DNA from: Desulfobacteraceae bacterium
GTDB taxonomy: Bacteria > Desulfobacterota > Desulfobacteria > Desulfobacterales > SKZT01
Reading direction: 5' to 3'
Assembly (NCBI GenBank): GCA_011389745.1
Contig: JAABTQ010000020.1
Location: 1 to 54,791, forward strand
DNA length: 54,791 nt
Shown here: in pieces, positions 9,904 to 17,712 of the stretch
Position numbering within the stretch: position 1 is the first letter of the stretch
How the letters are laid out: each line of letters starts with the position of its first letter
The notes under the pieces: model-generated
What the model saw: only the letters and a program-made list of their open reading frames with translations
Databases searched by the model: none
What the model was told of the DNA's origin: nothing
Translations under genes and position numbers: made by a program

Positions 9904-10900
9904 TGAACGTATGCGTTTAAGGGACTGGGGGCGGGTCTGGCTGATAGGCTTGCTCACCACTGTTATTTTCTTAGGCTGCTGGGAAATTTTTTGGCGCACC
10001 CGGGGATTTCAACCGACAATCCAGGACGACTGGGGTATATGGGCGAAAGTGAGGCGACAGGCTGTCAGCCAGGGAGAACGTGCAATTATCCTGGTGGGAG
10101 CATCACGCATTCAGACAGGTCTGCATCCGGATATATTTGAAGAGGTGACCGGAAAACGCCCACTGGTTCTGGCTATCGACGGCAGCAGTCCCATTCCGGT
10201 GCTGGAAAACCTGGCCGAAGATGATCGTATTGCGGGAACTGTCATTTGTTCGCTTAATCCTATGTTTTTGGGCGAGGATTCAGACGATTTTGGAAGGTCC
10301 AAAAAGTGGATACGCAGATATAATGAACAGAAATGGTCTTCCCGCATTGAAACCCAACTTTCCATCTTTGTTGAACAGGCTTTTGTATTTCGTTATACCG
10401 GCTTACAGCCTAATCAATTGTGGCAAAATTTGGTTGACAAACAATGGCCTCGTCCGTTTTATGCTCCCATGAGACCCGATCGCTACCGGACCATGGATTT
10501 TTCCCTGATTGATGTGGAAAGAATTCTCAGGGGACGTATAAAAAGAGAGCTGGATTTTCAAAAATCAGCAGGACCGTTATCACATGAACAATTCATAGAT
10601 AAGGTGGCTCGAATCGACCGGTTAATCCAAAAAATCGAAAACAGAGGGGGTAGGGTAATGTTTATCCGCTTCCCTTCCACCGGAGTGGTTAGACAACTTG
10701 AGGGCCAGACATGGCCCCGGAAAAAATATTGGGATATATTGGTTACCAATGCCGGGGCGAAAGCGATTCATTTTGAAGATTACCCAACATTATCCGGATT
10801 TGATTGCCCTGATGGGTCTCATTTGGATGTTCGTGATGCAGAAATTTTCACCCGGTCACTGGCTGAAATTTTATTGGAGAAAAAATGGATTATACGTTAA
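9872..10900 (+). CDS. Membrane-anchored SGNH-like protein, MBOAT partner
   Basis: About 342 residues: an N-terminal signal anchor (VWLIGLLTTVIFLGCWEIFW), then an extracytoplasmic domain. An SGNH-hydrolase-like layout is visible: GASRIQTGL supplies a block-I serine and the C-terminal DGSHLD supplies Asp/His of block V. This resembles AlgX/AlgJ- or DltD-like partners that finish the acyl transfer begun by an MBOAT protein. The start is uncertain: the frame opens with TTG at 9854, ATG 9872 overlaps the MBOAT gene by 32 bp, and ATG 9911 lies just after its stop. Either ATG keeps the anchor. The overlap supports translation from the same mRNA. Fold assignment is by motif and context, not full alignment. 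Confidence 0.72.
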   Translation: MNVLLSTSNSNERMRLRDWGRVWLIGLLTTVIFLGCWEIFWRTRGFQPTIQDDWGIWAKVRRQAVSQGERAIILVGASRIQTGLHPDIFEEVTGKRPLVLAIDGSSPIPVLENLAEDDRIAGTVICSLNPMFLGEDSDDFGRSKKWIRRYNEQKWSSRIETQLSIFVEQAFVFRYTGLQPNQLWQNLVDKQWPRPFYAPMRPDRYRTMDFSLIDVERILRGRIKRELDFQKSAGPLSHEQFIDKVARIDRLIQKIENRGGRVMFIRFPSTGVVRQLEGQTWPRKKYWDILVTNAGAKAIHFEDYPTLSGFDCPDGSHLDVRDAEIFTRSLAEILLEKKWIIR

Positions 10901-10945
10901 TATGAAAAAAAAAAGGCTTGAATGGTTTTCACTAATTATTTATCC

Positions 10946-11041
10946 TTGACAAAAAACAAAAGCAAAATCTACTCACGAAGCTTGTTCCAGGTTGATGATC
11001 AAAATAATGGATGTTGAGCTTAATTTGGTTAATTCAGAGGA
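10946..11041 (+). promoter_or_regulatory. Candidate -35 element and strong RBS ahead of the pnt genes
   Basis: The 150-bp gap before pntAA contains TTGACA at 10946-10951 but only a weak -10 (TACTCA around 10970). An AGAGGA Shine-Dalgarno at 11036-11041 lies 9 bases before the pntAA ATG. The promoter is tentative; the ribosome-binding site is clear. Confidence 0.3.
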
Positions 11042-11050
11042 AAATGACTT

Positions 11051-12217
11051 ATGATTATCGGTGTCGCCAGGGAAATATGCCCTGATGATCGTCGGGTGGC
11101 AATGGTGCCCATGCTGGTGCCTTCATTGACCAAAGCAGGGCACCAGGTGGTGATTGAGCAAGGGGCCGGTTTGACATCAGGTTATCGTGATGATGAATAT
11201 TTACTTGCCGGTGCAAGAATCGAACAGAACCGTTCACAGTTATTTGAACAGGCAGAAATACTTTTCATGGTGCGAGGACCTGGAGCCGATCCTGTGAGCT
11301 GCACAGAAGATATGGCGCTTTTAGGACCCGGCCATGTTCTGATAGCATTTCTTAATCCGCTGATGTTTCCCCTGTCCGCCCGACATCTAGCAGCTACAGG
11401 TGTGACGGCATTTGCGTTGGATCTGATTCCACGTATTTTTCGTGCTCAGAGCATGGATGCGTTATCGTCCATGGGCAGTCTGGCAGGATATAAGGGAGTA
11501 TTAATGGCCGCCAATGCATTGTCCAAAATATTTCCGTTGATGATGACTGCTGCCGGCTCACTGATGCCGGCAAAGGTATTTGTTATCGGTGCGGGGGTGG
11601 CCGGTTTGCAGGCGTGTGCAACGGCTAAGCGCATGGGTGCATTGGTATCGGCTTATGATGTTCGACCGGCTGTCAAAGAGCAGGTTGAAAGTGTAGGGGC
11701 GGAATTTGTGGAATTTGACCTGGATTCTCAGGATGCTGAAGACAACCGGGGATATGCCAAAGCCCAGAGCGAGGAATTTTACCGCAGACAGCGCGAGGCA
11801 ATGACCAAAGTTCTGGCTGAAAGCGACGTGGTTATTAGCACGGCTGGTGTGCCCGGAAAAAAAGCGCCCGTGCTCATTACCCAAGAGATGGTATCCCATA
11901 TGAAGGCCGGTTCGGTGATCGTGGATATCATGGCCGAATTAGGCGGAAACTGCGCATTGACGCAACCAGGAAAATCTGTCGACAAAGACGGTGTTATTAT
12001 TTTAGGCCCGGAAAACATTGCGTCATCCGTGGCGTATCATGCCAGTCAGATGCTTGCCAAAAACATCATGGCATTATTTGATCATTTGGTGGATATGGAT
12101 GGCCGGCTGGTGATCAACCCAAAAGAAGAGATCACATGGAACACGCTTTTGTGCAAAGATGGAAGGGTAACCAACGAACGTGTTCTTGAGCTATTGTCGG
12201 AAATGCCGCAATCATAA
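11051..12217 (+). CDS. pntAA: NAD(P) transhydrogenase, alpha subunit part 1 (NAD-binding domain dI)
   Basis: 388-residue soluble dI subunit of proton-translocating transhydrogenase, which couples hydride transfer between NAD(H) and NADP(H) to the proton gradient. It starts like alanine dehydrogenase/PntA (GVAREICPDDRRVAMVP), has the Rossmann loop GAGVAGLQACATAKRMGA, the RQREAMTKVLAESDVVISTAG helix and the VIVDIMAELGGNCALT strand. The split into PntAA and PntAB is the common three-subunit form, also seen in Rhodospirillum-type enzymes. It is followed after 31 bp by pntAB and then pntB, all on the same strand. Confidence 0.95.
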   Translation: MIIGVAREICPDDRRVAMVPMLVPSLTKAGHQVVIEQGAGLTSGYRDDEYLLAGARIEQNRSQLFEQAEILFMVRGPGADPVSCTEDMALLGPGHVLIAFLNPLMFPLSARHLAATGVTAFALDLIPRIFRAQSMDALSSMGSLAGYKGVLMAANALSKIFPLMMTAAGSLMPAKVFVIGAGVAGLQACATAKRMGALVSAYDVRPAVKEQVESVGAEFVEFDLDSQDAEDNRGYAKAQSEEFYRRQREAMTKVLAESDVVISTAGVPGKKAPVLITQEMVSHMKAGSVIVDIMAELGGNCALTQPGKSVDKDGVIILGPENIASSVAYHASQMLAKNIMALFDHLVDMDGRLVINPKEEITWNTLLCKDGRVTNERVLELLSEMPQS

Positions 12218-12248
12218 TTCCCGTCAGGATGGAAAAAGGAGACCGAGC

Positions 12249-12527
12249 ATGGATATTGCCCTTCTGTTGACCATTTTTATTTTAGCTTTTTTTGTAGGAG
12301 CTGAGATCATTACAAAGATTCCACCGACATTGCATACTCCGCTGATGAGCGGCACCAATGCCATCAGTGGCATCACCCTGATCGGTGCATTGATTTCAAC
12401 AAAATTAAACAGCCCGTCATTGGCCATTGTTTTAGGCGTTTTATCTATTGTGCTTGCCACTATCAATGTGGTCGGAGGGTTTGTCGTCACCAATCGTATG
12501 CTGCACATGTTCCGCAAAAAGGATTAG
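12249..12527 (+). CDS. pntAB: NAD(P) transhydrogenase, alpha subunit part 2 (small membrane subunit)
   Basis: 92-residue membrane subunit with three hydrophobic helices that joins PntB to make the dII proton channel. The segment TLHTPLMSGTNAISGITLIG is the family hallmark. The start is ATG 12249, preceded by AAAAGGAG; the longer open frame back to 12180 lies inside pntAA and is not expected to be used. It ends 5 bp before pntB. Confidence 0.93.
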   Translation: MDIALLLTIFILAFFVGAEIITKIPPTLHTPLMSGTNAISGITLIGALISTKLNSPSLAIVLGVLSIVLATINVVGGFVVTNRMLHMFRKKD

Positions 12528-12532
12528 CCAAT

Positions 12533-13924
12533 ATGCCTTCGGACTTTGCCCAATTTTTCTATTTGATTGCATCAGTTCTTTTCATTATCGGCCTTAAAGG
12601 CCTGACCCGTCCCCGGACTGCACCGCGAGGAAACATATTGAGTGCGGCCGGTATGCTACTGGCGGTCATCACGGCACTGGTCAGTGAAACAAACCTCAAT
12701 TGGGGATACATTATATTTGGCCTGGCATCAGGCGCAGTGATCGGTTTGTGGCTGGCCTATAAAACGCAAATGGCATCAATGCCTCAATTGGTGGCCCTTT
12801 TCAATGGTTTCGGTGGCGGCGCCTCGCTGCTGGTGGCCACGGTGGCAATTTTGTCCACACAACGGAGCGAAGTTGCCCTTTTGGATGGCGGAGTGTTTTC
12901 ATATATTGCCGCAGCTGTTTCCATCATCATAGGCACAATTACTTTTTTCGGTAGTATGCTGGCTTTTGCCAAATTGCAGGGTATCTCCCGGCAACCGTTG
13001 AATTTTAAGGGGTTGCAGATAGTTAAAGGATTGTTTTTTGGATGCATGCTTTTATGCGCAGTGGTAATGGTTACTTTTCCGGGAAAGCTTATCTGGCTCA
13101 TCGCACTGATTGCATTATCGGCCTTGTTCGGGATTATGCTGGTAGCACCCATCGGAGGAGCAAACATGCCGGTAGTAATTGCCGTCCTAAACTCCTACTC
13201 CGGGCTGGCCGCCGGCGCAACCGGTTTTGTGCTCGATAACACCATGTTAATTATTGCAGGCTCACTGGTGGGCGCGTCGGGTATGCTGCTTACCCGGGTA
13301 ATGTGCAAGGCCATGAATCGTTCTTTGACCCATGTTCTTTTGGGAAAACCCATGGCCAAGATGACTGGTTTGCACCAAGAAGAAGTTTACGCCGGAAAGA
13401 TCAAGTCCACCTCAGCAGAAGAAGTGGCCATGGTATTGGAATCCACACGGCGGGTGGTGATTGTGCCGGGATTCGGCATGGCGGTTTCCCAAGCCCAATT
13501 TGCTGTCCGGGACCTGACCCAACTTCTTGAAAGACGCAACATTGAAGTGCTGTTTGGTATTCATCCGGTGGCCGGACGTATGCCGGGGCACATGAATGTA
13601 TTGTTGGCTGAGGCTGATATCAGCTACGACAAGCTGAAAGATATGGACAGTATCAATCCCATCTTTGATCAAACCGATGTATCACTGGTGATCGGCGCCA
13701 ATGATGTGGTTAATCCGGATGCCCGCCAAAATCCTGATAGCCCTATTGCCGGGATGCCGATATTGAATGTGGATCGCTCTAAAACCGTGGTGGTGATTAA
13801 ACGCAGTCTCAGTCCGGGATTTGCCGGTATACCCAATACTCTTTTTGTCGCCGATAACACACTGATGCTTTTTGATGACGGAAAAGCAGCCATAAATGCC
13901 ATCATTGCCGCCCTGAAAAGTTGA
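12533..13924 (+). CDS. pntB: NAD(P) transhydrogenase, beta subunit (membrane dII plus NADP-binding dIII)
   Basis: 463 residues, the normal length. About 260 N-terminal residues are membrane helices, including ALFNGFGGGASLLVA and PIGGANMPVVIAVLNSYSG. The C-terminal NADP domain has VIVPGFGMAVSQAQ, FGIHPVAGRMPGHMNVLLAEA, VIGANDVVNPDA and KRSLSPGFAGIPN. It completes the pntAA-pntAB-pntB unit. hgcA starts only 30 bp downstream on the same strand, so read-through is plausible. Confidence 0.96.
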   Translation: MPSDFAQFFYLIASVLFIIGLKGLTRPRTAPRGNILSAAGMLLAVITALVSETNLNWGYIIFGLASGAVIGLWLAYKTQMASMPQLVALFNGFGGGASLLVATVAILSTQRSEVALLDGGVFSYIAAAVSIIIGTITFFGSMLAFAKLQGISRQPLNFKGLQIVKGLFFGCMLLCAVVMVTFPGKLIWLIALIALSALFGIMLVAPIGGANMPVVIAVLNSYSGLAAGATGFVLDNTMLIIAGSLVGASGMLLTRVMCKAMNRSLTHVLLGKPMAKMTGLHQEEVYAGKIKSTSAEEVAMVLESTRRVVIVPGFGMAVSQAQFAVRDLTQLLERRNIEVLFGIHPVAGRMPGHMNVLLAEADISYDKLKDMDSINPIFDQTDVSLVIGANDVVNPDARQNPDSPIAGMPILNVDRSKTVVVIKRSLSPGFAGIPNTLFVADNTLMLFDDGKAAINAIIAALKS

Positions 13925-13926
13925 CA

Positions 13927-13939
13927 TGTTCCAGGAACA
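13927..13939. promoter_or_regulatory. Perfect 13-bp dyad (TGTTCC-A-GGAACA) between pntB and hgcA
   Basis: The palindrome starts two bases after the pntB stop codon and ends 15 bases before the hgcA ATG. It could be an operator acting on hgcAB; symmetry and position are seen, function is inference. Its AGGA is too far from the ATG to be a convincing Shine-Dalgarno. Confidence 0.35.
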
Positions 13940-13954
13940 ACATATTTTAATTTT

Positions 13955-15127
13955 ATGAAGCCTTTTGCTGTTAACACGCCCAAAAACGTGGACTGCTGCA
14001 CTTTGTCCGCAAAAGTTTCATCCGATGCCGGCACAGCTTGTTGCGGACCTCCCGCAGGCCCGAAATCCGATACCCATGAAAGACCCGGCTATCGGATTTG
14101 TGGTTTTGTCCAGCGATTTGAAAATACCGCGGCAGGCAATGTTCCGGTTGTATCAACAAATCTAGGGATAAAAGATCATGTGGGGGCATTTCTTGTCCGG
14201 GTCGGCATCGGAAGAAACAATTATGAGATTGCACCCGGCCTTTACGGGGTTGGAAATCCCGGAAATGATTCACCGGTTTTGGTTACCGCCAATTATAAGC
14301 TTACCTTTGATACGTTAAGAAAAGAATTGAGAGGAATCGATGTGTGGTTGCTGGTGTTGGACACCAGGGGTATCAATGTCTGGTGCGCGGCCGGCAAAAA
14401 GACTTTTTCCACCGAGGAACTGGTCGGCAGGGTCAGACTTACCCAACTGGAAAAAATTGTAGGACACCGCGAGTTAATTGTTCCTCAGCTCGGCGCAACA
14501 GGCGTTGCAGGCTATCGTGTGAAAAAAGCCTGCGGATTTAAGGTCGTGTGGGGTCCGATTAAAGCCGGGGACATTCGATCTTTTTTGGAAAATGGAAAAA
14601 ATGCGACCCAGGCCATGAGACAAGTAACCTTTACCATGGGAGAAAGGCTTGTGCTGATCCCGGTGGAACTTTCCGAATTGATCAAACCTACATTCTGGGC
14701 ATTGGTTTTGGCTTTTGTGATCTCCGGCATCGGATCGGATATCTTTTCATTATCAGCGGCCTGGCATCGGGGATTATTAATGGTCATGGCCTATGTTGCC
14801 GGCATATTGGGTGGTGCCGTCGCGGTGCCGGCGTTTCTTCCGTGGCTTCCGGGAAAAGCTTTTTCAATTAAAGGAATATGGACCGGTATTGTAACGGGTA
14901 TAGTCATGCTCCTTTTATTTCACGGACAGGTAAGCGTGCTGGAATCTTTTTCACTCATGTTGATCAGTGTTGCTGTGAGCAGTCTGTTTGCCATGAATTT
15001 TACCGGAGCAACGCCTTTTACATCGCCTTCAGGGGTTGAAAAGGAAATGCGAAAAGCCATACCGATTCAGGCGTCAGCCCTGCTTGTCGCTATGGCGATA
15101 TGGATAGGAACAGGTTTTATCATATGA
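13955..15127 (+). CDS. hgcA: HgcA, corrinoid protein of mercury methylation
   Basis: 390 residues. HgcA carries a methyl-corrinoid and transfers the methyl group to Hg(II), giving methylmercury; HgcB is its reducing partner. The diagnostic cap-helix motif NVWCAAGK lies at residues 141-148, with Cys144 as the predicted lower cobalt ligand. The N-terminal part has the family-typical CCGPPAGPKSDTHERPGYRI. The C-terminal ~170 residues contain about five hydrophobic helices, as expected for the membrane-anchored form. It overlaps hgcB by ATGA. Confusion with the acetyl-CoA-pathway corrinoid protein CdhD/AcsC is ruled out by the WCAAGK motif, the membrane tail and the hgcB neighbour. No clear Shine-Dalgarno precedes ATG 13955, so coupling to pntB translation is possible. 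Activity on mercury is inferred from family knowledge. Confidence 0.96.
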   Translation: MKPFAVNTPKNVDCCTLSAKVSSDAGTACCGPPAGPKSDTHERPGYRICGFVQRFENTAAGNVPVVSTNLGIKDHVGAFLVRVGIGRNNYEIAPGLYGVGNPGNDSPVLVTANYKLTFDTLRKELRGIDVWLLVLDTRGINVWCAAGKKTFSTEELVGRVRLTQLEKIVGHRELIVPQLGATGVAGYRVKKACGFKVVWGPIKAGDIRSFLENGKNATQAMRQVTFTMGERLVLIPVELSELIKPTFWALVLAFVISGIGSDIFSLSAAWHRGLLMVMAYVAGILGGAVAVPAFLPWLPGKAFSIKGIWTGIVTGIVMLLLFHGQVSVLESFSLMLISVAVSSLFAMNFTGATPFTSPSGVEKEMRKAIPIQASALLVAMAIWIGTGFII

Positions 15128-15411
15128 AGACTTTCAGATATTTACCCGGTGTGACGACATTAAATCTTGATATAAACGCATGCGTTGGATGCGGTATCTG
15201 TGCACAGGTATGTCCTCACCAGGTACTTGAAATTGTTGAGAAAAAAGCGGCGATTGTGGATATTGATGGTTGCATGGAATGCGGAGCCTGCGCAAACAAT
15301 TGTCCGGTGGAAGCCATTACCGTCGAACCGGGTGTGGGGTGTGCCTCATACATCATCCAGAGCTGGATTAAAGGCAAAGAGGCGGCAAGTTGCGGCCCTT
15401 CCTGTTGCTAA
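15124..15411 (+). CDS. hgcB: HgcB, 2[4Fe-4S] ferredoxin partner of HgcA
   Basis: 95-residue ferredoxin required with HgcA for mercury methylation, thought to reduce the corrinoid and help deliver Hg(II). Two clusters are complete: C20-C23-C26-C30P and C50-C53-C56-C60P. HgcB-specific features are the CMECGACANNC box, the GVGC motif (Cys73) and the terminal CGPSCC with a Cys94-Cys95 pair. The start is ATG 15124, overlapping the hgcA stop (ATGA), rather than ATG 15100. The TAA shares bases with the stop of the convergent methyltransferase gene. Confidence 0.96.
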   Translation: MKTFRYLPGVTTLNLDINACVGCGICAQVCPHQVLEIVEKKAAIVDIDGCMECGACANNCPVEAITVEPGVGCASYIIQSWIKGKEAASCGPSCC

Positions 15412-15986
15412 GGTTTTACAGCCACTAGAGAAGCCATCCATGGGGGCGATTCAGGTTCTTTGGCCTCAAACTCCCGGTAGTATCTGACCGTTAGTGATAA
15501 AAAACCATGCAGAAGCTCATTTTCGCGAAACAGATAATCCCGGCACGAAGGCTGATAGTTTTCTTTACTCCGGGGTTTATCTTTTATCTTTAAAGGTCTT
15601 TCCATGAAGGATTCGAAAATCAAAACACCTCCGGACACGAGCCCTTCCTTAATATAGGGAAAAAGACGGCGGTTGAGATACCGGATATTGACAATGAGAT
15701 CATAGCGGTTTGGAGCAATGTCGAAGTGGTCAAGGTCGGCACAGACAGGCCGAATTCGCCGGTGTTTGTCCTTGAATTTTTTAATGCCCACATCGGAAAT
15801 ATCCACGGCGTCCACGGTAAAACCTTGCTGAGCCAGATATATGGTGTTTCGCCCTGTGCCACAGGCAATGTCCAGAGCCTGCCCGGTTTTAGCCATTTTA
15901 CAAAACTCCATGACAATTTTGGAGGACTTATCCATTTCCGGCCGGTTGTGGTGCTTGATGTTCCATTTAGAGCGGTCTTTATCCAC
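15408..15986 (-). CDS. Class I SAM-dependent methyltransferase (TehB-like)
   Basis: 192 residues with the SAM-binding motif I ALDIACGTGRNTIYLAQQG, motif II-like VDAVDISD, and a YDLIVNIRYLNRRLFPYI segment as in TehB/UbiE-like small-molecule methyltransferases. The start is GTG at 15984-15986, preceded by AAGGTGA. It converges on hgcB, and the two genes overlap by 4 bp at their stop codons. It probably belongs to the minus-strand group that starts at 21626. The substrate is unknown; the position next to hgcAB does not by itself link it to mercury. Confidence 0.82.
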   Translation of the reverse strand: MDKDRSKWNIKHHNRPEMDKSSKIVMEFCKMAKTGQALDIACGTGRNTIYLAQQGFTVDAVDISDVGIKKFKDKHRRIRPVCADLDHFDIAPNRYDLIVNIRYLNRRLFPYIKEGLVSGGVLIFESFMERPLKIKDKPRSKENYQPSCRDYLFRENELLHGFLSLTVRYYREFEAKEPESPPWMASLVAVKP

Positions 15987-16020
15987 GGGGTCACCTTATT
16001 CGATTAAACCGGAGGAGTAT

Positions 16021-16467
16021 CTATTCTGAGAAGAACCCGAATCCTGACTTCAAAACGTTTAAAGTTCTCGGATTGACCCCCAGATTTTTCAATTCCCTGG
16101 ATGAAACCCAGCGGACTTCATCGGCATCATCACCAGGCAGAGGCTGTCCGGAAATATAATCGGCAATTAAATCAACGATAACATAGTGGAAACAGATTCG
16201 GTTCTTTTCATCTTTTTCAATGACATCAAAAGTATAAACAGGCTCTTTTGCCAGAATCGTAATACCGGTTTCTTCAAGAATTTCCCGTTCTGCCGCATGT
16301 TGAAGTGTTTCACCGAGTTCAACACTCCCTCCCGGTATAGCCCAGAGTCCCTGTGCGGGAGGTTTTGCACGTTTAACCAACAATACCTTGTTGTCTTTAA
16401 AAACCACAGCACCGACAGCCACCCTGGGCAGATCCGGAAAAGCACCGCTTATTGTTATTTGATCCAT
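16021..16467 (-). CDS. NUDIX hydrolase
   Basis: 148 residues with a complete Nudix box running from GGSVELGETLQHAAEREI to LEETGI (G-x5-E-x7-REuxEExGu), so it should cleave a nucleoside-diphosphate-linked compound using Mg2+ or Mn2+. The N-terminal VAVGAVVFKDNKVLLVKRAKPP is typical of ADP-ribose pyrophosphatase/MutT-like members. The start is ATG 16467, 13 bp after the upstream aldo/keto reductase gene on the same strand. Substrate not determinable. Confidence 0.9.
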   Translation of the reverse strand: MDQITISGAFPDLPRVAVGAVVFKDNKVLLVKRAKPPAQGLWAIPGGSVELGETLQHAAEREILEETGITILAKEPVYTFDVIEKDEKNRICFHYVIVDLIADYISGQPLPGDDADEVRWVSSRELKNLGVNPRTLNVLKSGFGFFSE

Positions 16468-16480
16468 CAGGCCACTACAA

Positions 16481-17701
16481 CTATACCAGCTCCAGGGATG
16501 CTTCCTTCATAAGTTTTCCTATGGCAAGATGTCTCGGACATCTTTTTTCAGCTCTGGTATAATCGGCTTTAAAAATTTGCTGTCTTATTTCTGATGGTAT
16601 TTTTTGAAACAGGTTTATGGCCAATTCTTTGTCACCATAATTTCTGGCATACATGAGATATCGCATAACATCGCAAACCGGAATCGAATGCGAAAAAGCG
16701 GACTCGCATAAATGAGCGCACCCGGCACAATAATCGGATGCGGTTTCCTTGTCGAAATCCTGAAAAAGCCGGAAATCAGAAGTTGTCAGGTTTTCACGTT
16801 TCATGGCGGCAGCGGCATTCGCGGCAAGAAGGTTCATACTGGGCATTTGGGAGCATATATTGGCGATGGCCGGGTTTTCCCAGACTGCCATGAGTTTTGC
16901 TTGCTCTGGTGTAAAACCTTTTTGGACAAAACGGCCGGCGATTTTTAGTTCCAATTCCGAGTCGGTTTTCACCGGGCCTCCTCCCTGGGTTTTCATTGCC
17001 GTAAGTCCAATTCCGGCATTATGGCAGGCATCTACCGCTTTTTGCATAGCATCACTGTGCATAATCCTGAAGTTGTAGGTCATCATAATACCATCTATCC
17101 AGCCAAGCTTTGAAGCATCCAGAAGGCAATTTTCCATATTGCTGTGAGTGCTGAATCCGAAAAAGCGAATTTTTCCCTTTGACTTGGCATCTTCAGCCCA
17201 GGCACGGGTTTTGTTGTCTATATCACTGATTCGCCGGATACCATGGACAAAATACAGATCCACATAAGAGGTGTTCATACGCTCAAGTGAGGTATCCAGC
17301 TTTTTGCTCATTTCGGAAGGATCCCGTTCCCCTGATTTGGTGACCAGGAACACATGGTTTCGGGCATCAGGGTTGCCTTGAAAAAATCTTCCGATGCCTT
17401 TTTCGCTTTGACCGTAACCATATGAGTTGGCTGTGTCCCAGTGAGTGACACCCAGCCTGATTGCCTGTTTAAGAATGATCTGGTTGGAGGGTATATCAAA
17501 CATGCCCCCCAGGCTCAAAATGGACACATCCACACCGGTTTTTCCAAAAGGTCTGGTGGGCACTTTGGTGGATGCGTTAACCTCGGAAGCTTTCAACGAT
17601 GATACTCCCCCAAGATATGGGGCCAGTACGGAGCCGATCCCGGCCGCGCCTGCGGTTTTAAAAAAATCTCTGCGTGAAAAGCCTTTATTATTATGTGTCA
17701 T
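16481..17701 (-). CDS. Tat-signal aldo/keto reductase with a C-terminal Cys-rich segment
   Basis: 406 residues. The N-terminus SRRDFFKTAGAAGIGSVLAP is a twin-arginine signal, so the protein is probably exported folded. An aldo/keto reductase barrel follows with Asp/Tyr in THWDTANSYGYGQSE, Lys in LVTKSGERD and His in YFVHGI, the usual catalytic tetrad. Near the C-terminus CAGCAHLCE and a later Cys suggest an Fe-S site, as in the ferredoxin-tailed AKR subgroup. Export of a pyridine-nucleotide enzyme is unusual and suggests another donor, perhaps the neighbouring NapH/NapG-like protein. An AAGGAG Shine-Dalgarno precedes the ATG. It lies 11 bp after the 4Fe-4S gene. Confidence 0.87.
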   Translation of the reverse strand: MTHNNKGFSRRDFFKTAGAAGIGSVLAPYLGGVSSLKASEVNASTKVPTRPFGKTGVDVSILSLGGMFDIPSNQIILKQAIRLGVTHWDTANSYGYGQSEKGIGRFFQGNPDARNHVFLVTKSGERDPSEMSKKLDTSLERMNTSYVDLYFVHGIRRISDIDNKTRAWAEDAKSKGKIRFFGFSTHSNMENCLLDASKLGWIDGIMMTYNFRIMHSDAMQKAVDACHNAGIGLTAMKTQGGGPVKTDSELELKIAGRFVQKGFTPEQAKLMAVWENPAIANICSQMPSMNLLAANAAAAMKRENLTTSDFRLFQDFDKETASDYCAGCAHLCESAFSHSIPVCDVMRYLMYARNYGDKELAINLFQKIPSEIRQQIFKADYTRAEKRCPRHLAIGKLMKEASLELV

Positions 17702-17712
17702 TTCAATTCTCC

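Noticed and set aside
10901-13955. Cobalamin riboswitch controlling hgcA
   Set aside because: The 30-bp gap before hgcA is too short, and the leader before pntAA (150 bp) shows no B12-box-like sequence.
13955-15127. Acetyl-CoA-pathway corrinoid protein (CdhD/AcsC) as an alternative to HgcA
   Set aside because: The NVWCAAGK motif, C-terminal membrane helices and HgcB neighbour are specific to HgcA.
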